This document shows positions 48,801-60,999 of a stretch of DNA of 64,000 nucleotides, piece by piece. The position numbers and the translations under genes were made by a program. The notes under the pieces are model-generated. The model was not told where the DNA came from, did not search any database, and saw only the letters and a program-made list of their open reading frames with translations. Each line of letters starts with the position of its first letter. The stretch's first letter is position 1. The DNA comes from Prinsepia uniflora. Taxonomy: Eukaryota > Streptophyta > Magnoliopsida > Rosales > Rosaceae. The stretch is from positions 70,682,752 through 70,746,751 of the forward strand of contig CM064872.1 in the NCBI GenBank assembly GCA_032719365.1, in the 5' to 3' direction.

Positions 48801-48815
48801 GTGGGAGGAACATGA
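42883..48815 (+). CDS. CTR1/EDR1-class Raf-like MAPKKK, 15 exons, 938 aa
   Basis: Exons by GT-AG and phase: 42883-43755, 44493-44791, 44886-45030, 45194-45309, 45548-45759, 46118-46501, 46591-46631, 46822-46890, 46987-47087, 47175-47259, 47345-47443, 47527-47595, 47988-48119, 48220-48314, 48719-48815. They join to 2817 nt with no internal stop. An in-frame TGA at 42877 supports the start. Residues 1-246 are low-complexity, Ser- and acid-rich. About 247-490 is the EDR1/CTR1 regulatory domain (LPIGSLSMGLCRHRA, CRIARGCKYC, YVVDLVGKPG). About 669-925 is the kinase: GAGSFG (675-680), VAVK with K695, HWD with D793, DFG (811-813), APE. The family member CTR1 represses ethylene signalling and EDR1 defence; this copy looks closest to the At4g24480 (RAF6) subgroup, from memory. 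Odd: Trp792 replaces the HRD arginine. It may be cytosolic; no signal peptide is seen. Confidence 0.93.
46014..46035 (+). repeat. Poly-C tract (22 C) in kinase intron 5
   Basis: An uninterrupted C22 run preceded by CCCCGCCCCTCT lies 83 bp before exon 6. The minus strand is G22, able in principle to form a G-quadruplex. Length is probably unstable in read data. Confidence 0.9.
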
Positions 48816-49699
48816 AGGATGCTCCCGCCCAGAGCTGAATTAAATTTCCACAACTGATTGAGCTTCTTTGGTTATCGGCATTATAGCTACGTGTTTCTTG
48901 TCTAACTCAATTAAGAAGAAGCTGGACCTGTCATATGTACCCAAGTGAATTTTGTTCCTTCTGTGTTTATAGGAGTCTCTAATGTGGCCAGCTTTTCTCT
49001 CATAAGCTATTTCCCATCTAGTTTCTGCCCAAAAATCGTGACGAATAACGTGATCGAATTAACTTTTGATTTGAATTCGGTTGCAAGTGTCTTTTTCTTT
49101 TCGGCCTTAGGTTGCACGCCAGCTACAGTGCTCCATGTCCAAACCCCATTTTATAGGCCTAAAACTCTGAAAAAGAATTAGTGCCTTCTTCCACCTGGTA
49201 TTTATTTGGGCTCCAAGCTTGAACTAGATTTGTCATGAAATCATTTGCTTGTATTACTATTGTAATCTCACGTACCAAAAGGCAAAAACTCATAAAAACA
49301 AAAATTTAGCAGGAAATGCCAAGAAATTCGAGTGCGATTACACATGATAAAGTACATTTGATTGAAAATGAGGGGGTTTTGGGGCCTGGCTTGTTCCATT
49401 TTCAATTGAATTATCAGATGGTGAACCCCTATTTTTATATGTCCCTTAAATAATAGTGGACCCCTGGAGCAAATAATAGTTAGATCTGAAAATTAGTGAC
49501 AACACCCCACAAGAAGGCGGCTTCATTAAAAAAATTCAAAAAGATTTCAGTCAAAATAGTCGACCCCATAAACACTTCCCTCCTCCCTTATCTCACATTT
49601 CACACAAATTTTACAATCCAAACGCACAAATTGAAACTGAAATTGAAATCGAATTCCTGAGTCCCAAGTCGGTCTCAAAAATCTATCGCGAGACTCAAA
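48816..49699. other. 3' end of the kinase gene and intergenic spacer
   Basis: After the TGA at 48813-48815 comes an untranslated stretch with several AT-rich possible polyadenylation regions (for example near 49240-49310). From 49500 a leader-like segment precedes the TPR gene. A frame at 48945-49181 has no protein-like features. The two genes are co-oriented about 0.9 kb apart. Confidence 0.55.
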
Positions 49700-50359
49700 A
49701 TGATGTCGCAGATGGTAAAAGACTTGCTTCTCCAAGCAGGCCTAATCCTCCTCGTCCTAATCGCCTTCCTCTCCATTCACAACATCCCCCAAAAACTCCT
49801 CGCCAAGCTCCGCTATCGCTTCCGCAACAAAGCCTCCACCCAAGCCAAGCGCCACTTCGTCCTCGGCGCGCAGCTCCTCGCCCAAGCCCGATCCGCCTCC
49901 TCCCGATCGTCGTCCGCCTCCCTCTCTCAACAAGCCCTCGACGAAGCCGAGAAGGCCATCGCCCTCGATCCCAAGGACGCCGCTTCCCACATCCTCAAAG
50001 CCCTCGCACTCGACTCTCAGGGTTACAAGACCTCCGCCCTGGATGCCATTGAGGTCGCTCTCTCCCCGTTCACCGCCAAGAGCCTCAGCCAGGAAGAGCG
50101 GGGCGATGCGCTCGTTAAGAGGGCGGAGATCAAATTGTCGATGAATCGACGCGGCGCCGGGGTTGACTCCGTGATTGAGGATTTGACTCGGGCGGTGGAG
50201 CTGAGTCCGGAGAATGTGAAGGCGTTTTGTACTTTGGGGGAGTGCTACGAGGAGAAGAAGATGACGGAGGAGGCGACGAAGGCTTACGAGGCGGCGTTGA
50301 AGGTCCAGCCGAGATTGAAAGTCGCCAAGGACGCTCTGGACCGACTCGGTTCGAGTTAG
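49700..50359 (+). CDS. Small membrane-anchored TPR protein, 219 aa, single exon
   Basis: One uninterrupted frame runs from ATG at 49700 (a second ATG follows at 49703) to TAG at 50357. Residues about 9-28 (LQAGLILLVLIAFLSIHNIP) form one hydrophobic segment likely to anchor the protein, followed by a basic stretch (KLLAKLRYRFRNK). From about 75 there are tetratricopeptide-type helix pairs: SQQALDEAEKAIALDPKD, then ASHILKALALDSQGYKTSALDAIEVAL, and near 174-207 AFCTLGECYEEKKMTEEATK followed by AYEAALKVQP. TPRs bind partner proteins; no catalytic motif is seen. The topology (N-terminal anchor, TPR in the cytosol or stroma) and partner are unknown. The first half is strongly C-ending at third positions (CTC, GCC, TCC), unlike the kinase. 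I recognise the fold but not a named family. Confidence 0.85.
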   Translation: MMSQMVKDLLLQAGLILLVLIAFLSIHNIPQKLLAKLRYRFRNKASTQAKRHFVLGAQLLAQARSASSRSSSASLSQQALDEAEKAIALDPKDAASHILKALALDSQGYKTSALDAIEVALSPFTAKSLSQEERGDALVKRAEIKLSMNRRGAGVDSVIEDLTRAVELSPENVKAFCTLGECYEEKKMTEEATKAYEAALKVQPRLKVAKDALDRLGSS

Positions 50360-51217
50360 ACGAGGTGGACCGGCTCGGACCAAGTATTTTCTCTCGTTTT
50401 ATTTCCCCGTCTTGTTTTGTGCTAATTTGATGTTTTTTCAATTAGAATGATCAGAGGCCTTCTTTTATTACCAACACTTTGCAATGTGAATTGTGATTAT
50501 GATGAGCTATCAATTACGGGTCTTTCCTTTAAGCGGGTTCGGGTTTGGAGTCATAAATCTTGTTTGCTTCTAGGTAGAATTGAAGGCACAATATGTGAAG
50601 CAACACAATTCGCAGCTCATCCTAACTATAGGCTACCCAACGGTGGGTTGTTGTACAGACATTTATGCTATGTTATCCATCCATATTGATATTGATATTG
50701 CGGGAAATGGATTACAGTAGGCATGAGTCCCAAAATAAAAAATATAATGGGTTAAATTTTATCATAATTTTTTTAAATCTTATTATGATGATACGAGATA
50801 ATTTCATTAATTGAAAAGCAGTTAATACATAATTTATGTATAGAAATAATATGTAATCATGTAATATAATGTAATACAAAATTGCAACAAGTTCATTTTT
50901 TATGTGGATAATTTTACATCATACGATTTCAAAACAATTTGTTCTTCTTTTTATTTAAATTTATATAAATTAATGAGATGAGCAATATAAATTAGCATTA
51001 AAAAAAATTTGATTCCGGTCATCAATATTAGGTGGTTTGGAGCGTACCTTAACCTTTAAGGATGGTTCGCACTTATACATTAAATATCGATTTCGTCCAC
51101 AATTATTGAGAATAATTTTAAGTGTATTTATTAGATTGCATGTTGATGTTTTATACCACTTATATAATAATGTGCATTTATTTTTCATTGAGACATACAT
51201 ACATGATCTCTTCTTTT
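50360..51217. other. Spacer after the TPR gene
   Basis: The 3' untranslated region and AT-rich spacer with no recognisable gene. A frame at 50447-50689 lacks any motif and is probably chance. No LTR landmark is visible before about 51218. Confidence 0.5.
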
Positions 51218-54200
51218 GATAACTGGGTTTGATACTCCCATCTGTCAGGTTAACCGAAGTTCCAAAAATGCCCTTAGCACTTGTCAGACAAGGGATAACT
51301 GCACTGATGTTCCGGTTATATCTTTGCCTCTAAATCAGCTCCGATCACCGTGCAATGACCTAGAGAGCCAACAAAACCATTAAAAATGTGAGTGGACAAA
51401 AATAGTTATTTTAAAAATACATTTATGAAAATGAATCTTTACCCTCCAATGTAAAACGTGCATGCATAGAATCAAAGATGAACAACTGCGCTTCAATTTT
51501 AAATCAAAGGATATGTCGAGGGTCCACGAAATCATATCAGCACTACGCGTAGGTAAATTCGGGAACTGCACTCACGCAATATTCAAGTCACATCTGGGAA
51601 TTGTACTCGCATAATCCAGACGTTTAGGTAAACTCGGGAATTGTACTCACGCAACATCTGAATCACGTCTGGGATTTGCACACGCATCATCCGGGCACAT
51701 CCAAGAACTGCACTCACGCAACATCTGGATTGTACTGGCATCCTCAAGTCATGAAACCAAATCATTATTTGACTCCAAGTCCAAGTCAAAACATTTGAAA
51801 TTGGACCTGGGCCCAAAACACAGTTTCCACAATCACCGACATAAAATTCGTGTAAAAAATCAATCAATAATTTCGTAAATAATTAGAAATCATATCAAAT
51901 AATCATTCAAATTGTGCAATAAAATATTCAAAACATTTAACTATGCATGCATCACAGTTTACAAAACAAATGCCCACTCATAGATTGTCCAAGTGGCTCA
52001 AATTCGAGCTATGCGCTCTCCGAAGCTATAGGAATTATGTGTTCTGTAAAAAAAACATAATAGAGTGTCACTAACATCTGTAGTAATCTTGCATTAAAGT
52101 TCTCTAATTTTCGGGATACAAAACGTATTAAACTCTAAATAAAACACTTCAAACACACTAAACTACTCCGAGACGACATTCGATAGACTCAAAATCCGTA
52201 CCAAAATTTCTGTTACATCGATTACATGAAACTACGTGCTGACTGTATTTTAAAATGATGTGGCACGTACCCCAATGCATCATGGGCCTCAAGTGCATGT
52301 GTAGGTCATCCCTGACCTTCAGCCAGGTCAACCTATGGGCCTACGCTCGGGACTCGACTAGGGGGCTTGACCCAATTCAAAACATGTCCAAACTTAATCA
52401 GTTTTCATCCTTTAAACTTTCAGTCTACTCAAATTCTCCCCTAAACAGTTCTATGATGTTAAAACATCGAAATCTCACCTTAAAATCCCAACCCTAATTC
52501 TTGATTTTCGGCCTATATTTTCAACCCTTCAATATGAGCTTTCCTACATCTAATTCCTTTGAGACTTTGACTTATTTGGATCGTATAAACTTGCAAAAGA
52601 TGTTAGTGAGTTTAATTTCAAGCTTCTAAATCCCAAACACTATCTTTGAATTCAAGAACTCATGGTCAATTTTCAGGTTTCTTGGGTCATACCCGAGTTC
52701 TTCCTTCTCTTCTCATTTCCTTCTTCTATTCTCTCTTCTTTTCTCCTATGTTCTATTCCTCTTAATCTCCTTGGTTCCTTCTTGGTTCTCTTTCCCCTTT
52801 TGAAAAAGGTTGCACGAATTTTATTTTGGTTGCAAACCCACGAAATACATACACACCTAACATACATAGCGACTGCCACCCAACAACACAAGATGGTGAC
52901 ACTTGTCACCATCCAAAGGAAACACATTAGCCAAGGTTGACTCACCAGTTATGACAGGACCCGTCCCAACTGGACGTCAAAAACCGTACCCGGTCCTGCT
53001 CCCGTCTGACAAGTCAACTGAAAGTCCAAAACAACCCTTCAGCACCTGCTAGACAAGGGAATTTTGCACCTGTGCCCACACATACCTCCACCTCTGGAAT
53101 AGCCTCGATCAACGCGCCACGACCTGAAGGGTTAATAAAACAGAAAAGGTGTGAGTGGACAAAAATGACCTCTTATAAAAACATTTATCAAAATATATTC
53201 TTACCCTCCAGTTTTCACAAACTTGCATGCATATCATAAAACATGAGTAATAGTATGAAATCATTCAAGTATAAACAGTGGACCGATAAAATCAAAACAT
53301 ATTTTCCCATGGTCCACAAAACTCATGTTCACCAAAACAGTTCATGTTATAAAACATCAAATCCCGGCTCCCAGGCCAAAACATGTGAAAACATAATCAC
53401 TGGCCACAAAGGCCAAAAACCCGTACTCAATGCCAGTACGTAATCACAAACAACATGTTTCCATAAATCATTTTAACCGCTAAGCCACGGTTTCCTCAAA
53501 ATCATTTTTCATAATCCACGGGACTTATTTCCATATCCTGTTGCTTAGAGTCACGTTTATCCCTGCAACGCGTGCATATCAATAGGCTCAAGGACCGCTC
53601 AAAATCCGAGCATCCGCTGCTGTGAACACATCACCAGTCAGCAATCCGTCGCTGTGAAAACCTCACCAGCCGACGATCCGGATCTCGTGAACACATCACT
53701 TACCGATCCATATAATCCAACACATCTGATCTGAGTCAAGCCTCCCCTGGGCTACAAGACAAAGATCGTGCTACGTGACCTCTTCGGGGTAAACACTTCT
53801 ATCCCGAAGGCGAGCGTTATCTCTAGGGTGCTCTCCGGAGAAAAACATATTTTCTCCCGAAAACCCTAATTATCCGCAACATATCATTATCACAAAAACC
53901 AGTGAAAATAGTTGCATTGAAAATCAAATCACATATCGACACAGGGTCTCAGCCCCAAATTAACCAAAGTCCCGATTTACTTTATAAATCCGAAATCATC
54001 AATCTCATCATATAATCACATGGAAATACAAATCCAATCAGAAACATAATTCCATTGGGTCCCAAGCCCAAAATATCATTTTCACGTAAATTCGTGCAAC
54101 CGTAAACCCGAGTTGCCACGATCACGTAAATCCATAAAATCAATCACTGACTCATAATCCGAGTCCAAATATCATTTTCAATTTCCCGACTCATAACCCG

Positions 54201-56420
54201 AGTCAAAACATCATTTCCAATCCGGGCCTAGCCCAAAAACATCAATTTCACCTTTCTCGAAAATCGTGCCAAAATATAATATAATAATCATAAAACCGAG
54301 AAATCACCAGATTGAAACATAAATCATATCAAATCATAACAAATCATATAATAAGGCATTTTAAATCATATATGCATGCATCACGGTTAGAAAACCAAAA
54401 GTTCACTCACACACACCGTTCAAAACGGTCCGTTTCCGAGCTGCACGTTTTTCCGTAAAATCTGGAAATAGCAACTCCTGCCCAAAATCATTATAGAGGG
54501 TTACTAACATCTCAAAATACAACATATAATTTTCCCTAATTTTTCCGGGATTTAAATACGTATTTTTAACGTAAAACAAAACTTCGGATACGCGGAACAT
54601 TATCGAAACAATATCCGATTTCATGGAAACCAACGTCAAAATGTTCGTTACACTGAGAGGATCAAAAGTCATGTTGACCTCACCTTGAGACTAGGCCGGA
54701 CGCGCCCTCACGCGCCGCCGTGAGTGGCTGCGCGTGAAACCCACGCGCCAGCTACAGTGTCACCAGCCTAACCCGTTTGTCTGTAAAACGGGCCATTCAA
54801 CCCGCGATCAGACCCGGTTCCAATCCTATCAATTCGACACTGAATTCATCAATTGAACCTTCACACAGCTTCGAATTAAGTTTAATTAGAGTTCTGTAAC
54901 ATTGATTACACAAGACCTTACCTACAATCCCACGATTCGATGATGAACACCAAGAACACTCGTCCATTGTTCATCCTTCGAACCCCATCAATTTCGATCG
55001 ATATCCCTAAATTGATTCAACCAGAAGCTTCCATCGACTCAGTTAAACATTTCCCTCACCTCAATTGCATCAATCCATTGCTCAAACTCCACGACTCAAA
55101 CTCGATAGTCGTCACTGTGCAACCATGGAAGTCTGCCAATCACAACCGTTTTCTTTCAATTGATCCTTCCAGAAGCATCGTAGGATCCTCAGGAACGTAA
55201 TCCCCAGCTCAATTTCATCCATCGAAGCCTCCAATTCCTCGACTCAATCTCGAATTTCCTCCTCTGTCACCAAGTGTGTTCAGCGCCAAAACGTTGCCAA
55301 TTCTTCATGTTTTTGATGTGGATCGACTCGTTCTGATCTCAGGAAGCTAACTCGAGCTTCAATTCCACTCCTCACGGCTCAATTCGCAACAATTGAATTT
55401 TCCCCCCAAAATTTCTAAAATCCGAAACCCAGAATTCCTCACACTCACAACCCCTCGTGTTTCCCTTGTTATTCCAGTCATTCAATCTCTCATTTTTCTC
55501 TCAAGAACGACAGAGAAAGGGAGCCAATTCTCCCAGTTCAATCCCTCCCCAAATTGTGCACGGTTTGAAGAAAATTCAAAGAAAATAAAGGAAAATGGTG
55601 GAGAACATGATGATTAGGGGTGATGATGGTGTTGGGAGGGAAACATGGAGCTGGAAACAAGGGATGGGTGACACTTGTCACTCATCCGGATGTGCACAGT
55701 CACTGGTTACTGTTCACATTAAAATATTATTTTAATCCCGATTCGTTCGGTTAATCGAGCCCGATTCCGTGACCATAATTTCATCGTCGAATCTCCGATT
55801 TCGGCATGCCACCTGTCGTTGGATTCGTATCGACGAGACCTACATAACGGTCCTTGGCCCTCGTCCATCGGACCTCCCGATCAAAAGTCAACATTTGGCC
55901 CCTAATATGCCAAATTACCAAAATACCCCTCAACTTCCGAACATCATAACTTTCTCTACGAATGTCGGAATCGAACGTGCCACCTGTCTATGAACTCGTG
56001 ACGTCCCGAACTCCGTCACAGTCATCGGTCAAAGTCCGTTTAACCACCCGAACTAAAAGTCGAACATTTTGCCCACGCTAGGGGCAAAACGGTCATTTTG
56101 CACGTTTCGTCCGATTTCACTCAACTAATCCCCGATTAGTCATTCTAAATCATAATTAATTAATATTCGATCCCGATATTCGGGACAGGTCATTACAAGT
56201 TAACCCAAAAAGACCAAACTACCCCTAGGTGTTTTAGACATGTAACTAACCCGTCCGAATTTCGATTTAGACGTACTGCCTGTCTACGGACTCAGAACTC
56301 TGAGATTACACAACGGTTTTCAAAAAATGTGTAGAAAGTATTAACCACTAATAAACACAAAGGCAAAAGCGTCCATTTACAATCCAAACTTCTGGAGAAT
56401 TTCCTAGCCTTTACACATAT
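51218..56420 (-). mobile_element. Old reverse LTR M, split by solo LTR N; ends approximate
   Basis: A diverged family-1 LTR. Landmarks on the plus strand are GTCAGACAAGGGAT (51283), GTGAGTGGACAAAA (51387), GCATGCATAGA (51461), GCATGCATCAC (51944), ATGCCCACTCA (51970) and an altered TTCTGTTACAT box (52206). After N it resumes at 56203 and fades around 56420. The original terminal bases are no longer clear. High divergence marks it as one of the oldest copies here. Confidence 0.65.
52952..56197 (-). mobile_element. Solo LTR N (reverse), TSD AGTTA
   Basis: A 3246-bp solo LTR from TGACAGGACCCG (52952) to GACAGGTCATTACA (56197), flanked by AGTTA (52947-52951 and 56198-56202). It is close to L and to B in most segments. 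It has GTGTGAGTGGAC (about 53148), a mutated GTTCACTCACAC partner (about 54402), the CGCG box near 54710 and GACTC/GAGTC hairpins near 54150-54210. Confidence 0.92.
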
Positions 56421-57089
56421 CACTTATGTCATCCAGACATAGATATTAGGGGAAAGACAAGGACGCCATAGTTTGAGTATCGACCTCACCCAAATTAATG
56501 ACTATTGTAGTACTAATAACGACAAAAACTTGTTATCCAGACAACGATATTAAGCAAGAGCGATTATGTTAGTGATCATTGACTTATTATATTTTTACAA
56601 GAATTGAATTCCAATTTATACACTATACATGGAGATTTTACCGTTATGTAACAATCTAATTTTAAGTGTACCTTAAACATAGTTACGTTGTATTTTTCAT
56701 AGATATTGCTACTATAACGACTCGTACTTTGTCCTTAACTTTAGGTCTTTCTTAAATTGATTCAATTATGAAATAAAAAAAATACATTACGATGTGTATC
56801 TAGGGAATAGTTTCTTCTAAAGTAAATTTTCCCTAGATACATCTATTCAATTTAATTTTGGACCTATTCCAAATATATGGATTCCGCTAAAAAATTGAAA
56901 ACTCATTTATATCTTCTTAGACAAAACTTTAGACAAAAAAATGAAATAACTCATTAAAATTTCCTATAAATTCTTTTATTTCTAGATAAATTTGTAAATT
57001 ATTTTAGGAAAAAAAAACAATTTTACCCTTGGTTTAGGAGGAGTTCAATAGCCACTTTTTAGATGGAAATACTTGTGGGTTTTTTTTTT
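56421..57089. other. AT-rich spacer, no gene
   Basis: Nothing recognisable beyond AT-rich sequence; 'CCCTAGATACATC' and its partial inverse 'GTATCTAGGGAATAG' (56790-56850) form a loose inverted repeat. Confidence 0.4.
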
Positions 57090-60000
57090 CCCTTGGGTTG
57101 TTGCATAGGTCTCGAACTCACGAGTTCATAGACGGGAATCATGCGTAAATCAGGGTTATTTTGAGGAAGTTACGAGTCTATAATGATAAGGGTATTTTTG
57201 CCAGGACCCATCCCAATCCCCCCGGGATTAGTGCGGGATGACCCTACTCCCGTCTGACACGAAGTGTCAGACAAGGGATATTTCCGACCTTTGCCCTCCC
57301 GGGCTATCAGAGTACGCCAGGATCCGGAGGAGGTATGTGATATCTCGGTCACTGCTACAGTCCACATCCGATGTCAACCTGAAGGGCAGTCAAAACATTA
57401 AAAGCTGTGAGTGGACAAAACAAGAATTTATAAAAACATTTTAACGAGAAGACATTTGTACCCTTCACTAACAAGCATGCATGCATTTGAAAACCATTTA
57501 TCTAGAAATCATATGCGGGAACTAAGCCCAAAACCAAGATTGAAAGAATCATAAAGACTCAACCGTACGGGTCACTGCCCAAAACCTGTGTAAACACACA
57601 TCATATATCATATCATATAGCATACATCATATATACATATAATTCACACAACCAATCCTGTCACGGTTTCCAAAGCTACGCGCATGCTACCCAGGTCTCA
57701 ATCCGAGTCTTCTCAAAGTCAAGATCAATGTCCGCAGACCACTGACCCTACCCGAGGTAATAGTAATCATAGCCTTCCTGAGAGTAAGGAACCCAACTGG
57801 GAGGTGACTCCACTCAGTCGGTGCTCCGTGACTACTCCGGGGTCCACCCAGGCCAACGACCCTCCCCGGAGGTGATAATAGAAGTAAAGGAAGGTATATG
57901 AATACATATATATACATAACATAAACATTCATGCCCGGTTCCCTTGAACCGTCATGATCCATAACATCCATAACAAGGGTTCATGCTGGTTCCCATAAAC
58001 CGTCATGAACCAGAATGACCTGACAAAGGTTCATGCCGGTTCCCATAAACCGTCATGAACCACAATGACCTTTCCAGAGTTCATGCCCGTTCCCGTAAAC
58101 CGTCATGAACTTGGAAATCCATCTAGGGTCCCTGACCAGAAATCATAAACCGTAAAATAACTGGGTCTCGTGCCCGAACATATGACTCAACTGGGCATCG
58201 TGCCCGATATCTAAGGGTCAGTCACGACTCTGATCATAGTGATGTGTGCAACCATCCATCCAGAACCGCCCTCAATCCTGGTATGTGGCCGTGAACGTAT
58301 CAACCGACGCGACCACCACAAGATCATGGTGCACTCATCATCGATCGATATCCTGAACTGTCAGCACTCCGAAGTCGAGCCTCCCCAGGCTGCCCGACCA
58401 CGAATCGTGCATCGTGACCTCTCCGGAAGGAACACATCCCAATCCGGAGGCGAGCGTCGTATCGTTGATCGCCGTGCACAAAGCACCCGTCGCTACCACG
58501 ATTTAGACCCGTAGGTCGTAACTAGAGTCATATGCCCGAGACCAAACCAAATGGGTCTCATACCCGAGTTTATTCTTTTGGAAATCCAAAACCATTTAAT
58601 TTAGACCAATAAAAGAATACAGACCCGTATAGGCACCGTATAGGGCCGAAACCTCGAAATACGTGCCTATACGTAACCACACATCAAAATGCACTCATGG
58701 CATCACAAAAAAGTATTAAAAACATATAATAAACATTTATTCATGCACCAATTTAGAAAAAAAGGTCCACTCACAGACCGTCCGAGCTGCCGCCTCGATT
58801 TGCGTGCCATTCGGCTCCCTGAGCCGATCACCATTACCGGGACTCCCAAACCTGTCCAAATTTTAATAGAAGGTTAATAACTACTTAATTAACCTCCCAT
58901 CAAAGCCCCGTAATTTTTTCGAACTTTTAACTATTTTTAAGCCAACCCTAAACCTTCCGATGCCCCGAAACATATCGATCCGGTGTCCGATTGACACGAA
59001 ACTAGTCCCAAAATGTTCGTTACATCGAATAGAAGATTTCCCGTGTTGAACACTTTCCCAAATTATGCCCCACGCGTCCTCACGAGCCCCTAGAAGGTCA
59101 AAAACACTATTCATCACCATCAACCTCAGGAAAACCGGTTTTTTTTTCTGGTTTTCCGGTCTGGTCACTGTGCTGAACCGGCGGAACCGGTTCAGCGTCC
59201 CTCCGTCCTCATTTTCGGTCCGTTTGCTCCCATTTTAATTCCTAAATTCCTATTTCTTCATTTCCTATCTATTCCAATTAACAAAACGACCTAAAACCGA
59301 TTAAAACCCGTGAACCCAAAAACCCCCTCACGGTTCAACTTTTCAAAAATCCCCCTGGGCTTCACAGCCGTCAACCACCATCCAAAATCATCTCTATACT
59401 CCCTAAACAACCTATTTAAATCAATGAAAACAATGAAAACGGCCCATAATCACAATAATTGAAAATGGTGAAAATCGGTGAAAACCGATTACCTCGATCG
59501 GGTTTCTTCCTTCACGCCGCCGTTCACGGCGGTTCTGGCCTCCAGGCCGGCCACCTCAGTTCCCTCAGTCTCCCTGGTCCTCACGGCTGGTCATGGGTTA
59601 AGGTGGGATGGGTTTTGGGTTGCACAAAGATGGAGAAATGGTGAGATCGGGTAATGGGAGGGTTGTGTGTGTTTGAATGAAGAAATGGAATGGATGGTCG
59701 ATGCATGAATATGTGTGGGCTGTGCAATGGATGGGTGACACTTGCCACTCATCCATTGGGCCTCCATAAATATCTGGGCCCCAATAGAGTCCAAAAGTTA
59801 GTTCGTTTCGTAATTCGTGCAATAGTGCACTTGAACTTCCGTGAACCGTAACTTCGCCGTCGAAGGTCCGAATTCAACGTGCCTCCTGTCTATGGATTCA
59901 TATCGTCCTTATCTACGTAACGGTCTTCGACCCTCGGCCATCGGACCTCCTGGTCAAAAAGTCAACATTTGCCCCTTTTATCCAAAATTACCAAAATGCC

Positions 60001-60300
60001 CCTAAACTTCCGAATGTCATAACTTCCTCCTCGAACGTCGGAATTGAACGTGCCACCTGTATATGAACTCGTGACGTCACGAACTACGTCACGGTCATCA
60101 GTCAAAGTCCATTAGTCCGCCAGAATGAAAAGTCAACATTTTGCCATGACTAGGGGCAAAACGGTCATTTCGCATCGTTCATCCGATTTCGCTCAACTAA
60201 TCACCGATTAACCTCTCTAATCGTGATTAGTCACTAATCTAATCTAGGAATTCGGGACGGGTCGTTACAATTTTGGTAAATGTTTTCAAACTTAGATATT
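57090..60300 (+). mobile_element. Decayed forward LTR relic O, split by solo LTR P
   Basis: Bases 57090-57198 ('CACGAGTTCATAGACGGG', 'GAGGAAGTTACGAG', 'GGGTATTTT') match the 5' part of a forward family-1 LTR. The sequence resumes with GGTAA after P, completing the family's 'GGCATTTTGGTAA' segment. Little else of it is recognisable. Confidence 0.55.
57199..60269 (-). mobile_element. Solo LTR P (reverse), TSD ATTTT
   Basis: A 3071-bp solo LTR from TGCCAGGACCC (57199) to GACGGGTCGTTACA (60269), flanked by ATTTT (57194-57198 and 60270-60274). It is the closest relative of F but in reverse. It has CTGTGAGTGGAC (57405-57416) and GTCCACTCACAG (58765-58776), the nested GGTTCATG/CATGAACC series (57930-58120), and the terminal dyad GTCTGACAC-GAA-GTGTCAGAC near 57252. 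Confidence 0.92.
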
Positions 60301-60990
60301 TTTAGGGTGCTTTCTCTCTCCTTCAGACATTGGATAGAATATATATATATATATATATCTCTCTCTCTCTCTCCCTCTCTTTCTCTCCCCCCCCCCCCCC
60401 CCCCCCCCCCCTCTCCCCCTTCCCCTTCCCCCTTCCTTCCTCTCTATAGCTTTCCTTTTTTTTTTTTCTCAAGGAAACCAAAACCACCACTACTTGGGAT
60501 GATGATTTTGGCCAGGACGACAGTTTATCTTACCGCTGCAGGCTGAGAACGAGGAGGAAAAATCTTTGGCTGTCCAGCCAACAAAGGTAATGGTTTTCAA
60601 TTTTGAGCTTAGATTTGAGTTCATAGGCTCAGATAGATGGATTTAGACTATTAGATCCTTAAATTTGGTAGAGAATTGGAGGTTTTAGAAAAGCTTGAAA
60701 ACTAGCCTTTAATGGCGGTTTTATGCTAGCTCGGCGCCGATATTTGGGCGAGAAATAAGGCGATTGGAAAATACAATTGCACGTGAGGCGCATAGGCACG
60801 TGGTGCTTACAATGTGTGGGCTGGCCCCCGACCACAACTGTTCAATTGTCACGCGTTCAATATTTTTGAGCTATTGGCACATGTTTCGAGTCCATATGAG
60901 TTTGTTTAGGGGTTGTTTTGATTGTCTAGGTTACTTTGAACACATCTGCAATGCGTGCTGAGTTTTTGGGGTTAGGGGACTGAAATTATG
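60300..60990. other. Simple-sequence stretch and spacer
   Basis: An AT repeat (60339-60358) runs into a CT repeat (60359-60386) and a 25-base poly-C (60387-60411), then CT-rich and T-rich DNA. An acidic coding-like stretch near 60495-60590 (WDDDFGQDDSLSYR) ends at a possible splice donor but cannot be assigned. Confidence 0.5.
60339..60411 (+). repeat. Compound microsatellite (AT)n(CT)n(C)25
   Basis: Three abutting simple repeats visible directly in the sequence. The C25 tract is the longer of two long poly-C runs in the window; the other is in kinase intron 5. Confidence 0.9.
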
Positions 60991-60999
60991 TTTGGAAAT

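Noticed and set aside
42883..48815. Kinase as a pseudogene because of HWD
   Set aside because: All 15 exons join in frame with consensus splice sites, and the Lys, Asp, DFG and APE motifs are intact.
49757..50383. 208-codon open frame on the minus strand
   Set aside because: It is the antisense shadow of the TPR gene, caused by its GC-rich codons; the plus-strand frame has the anchor and TPR repeats.
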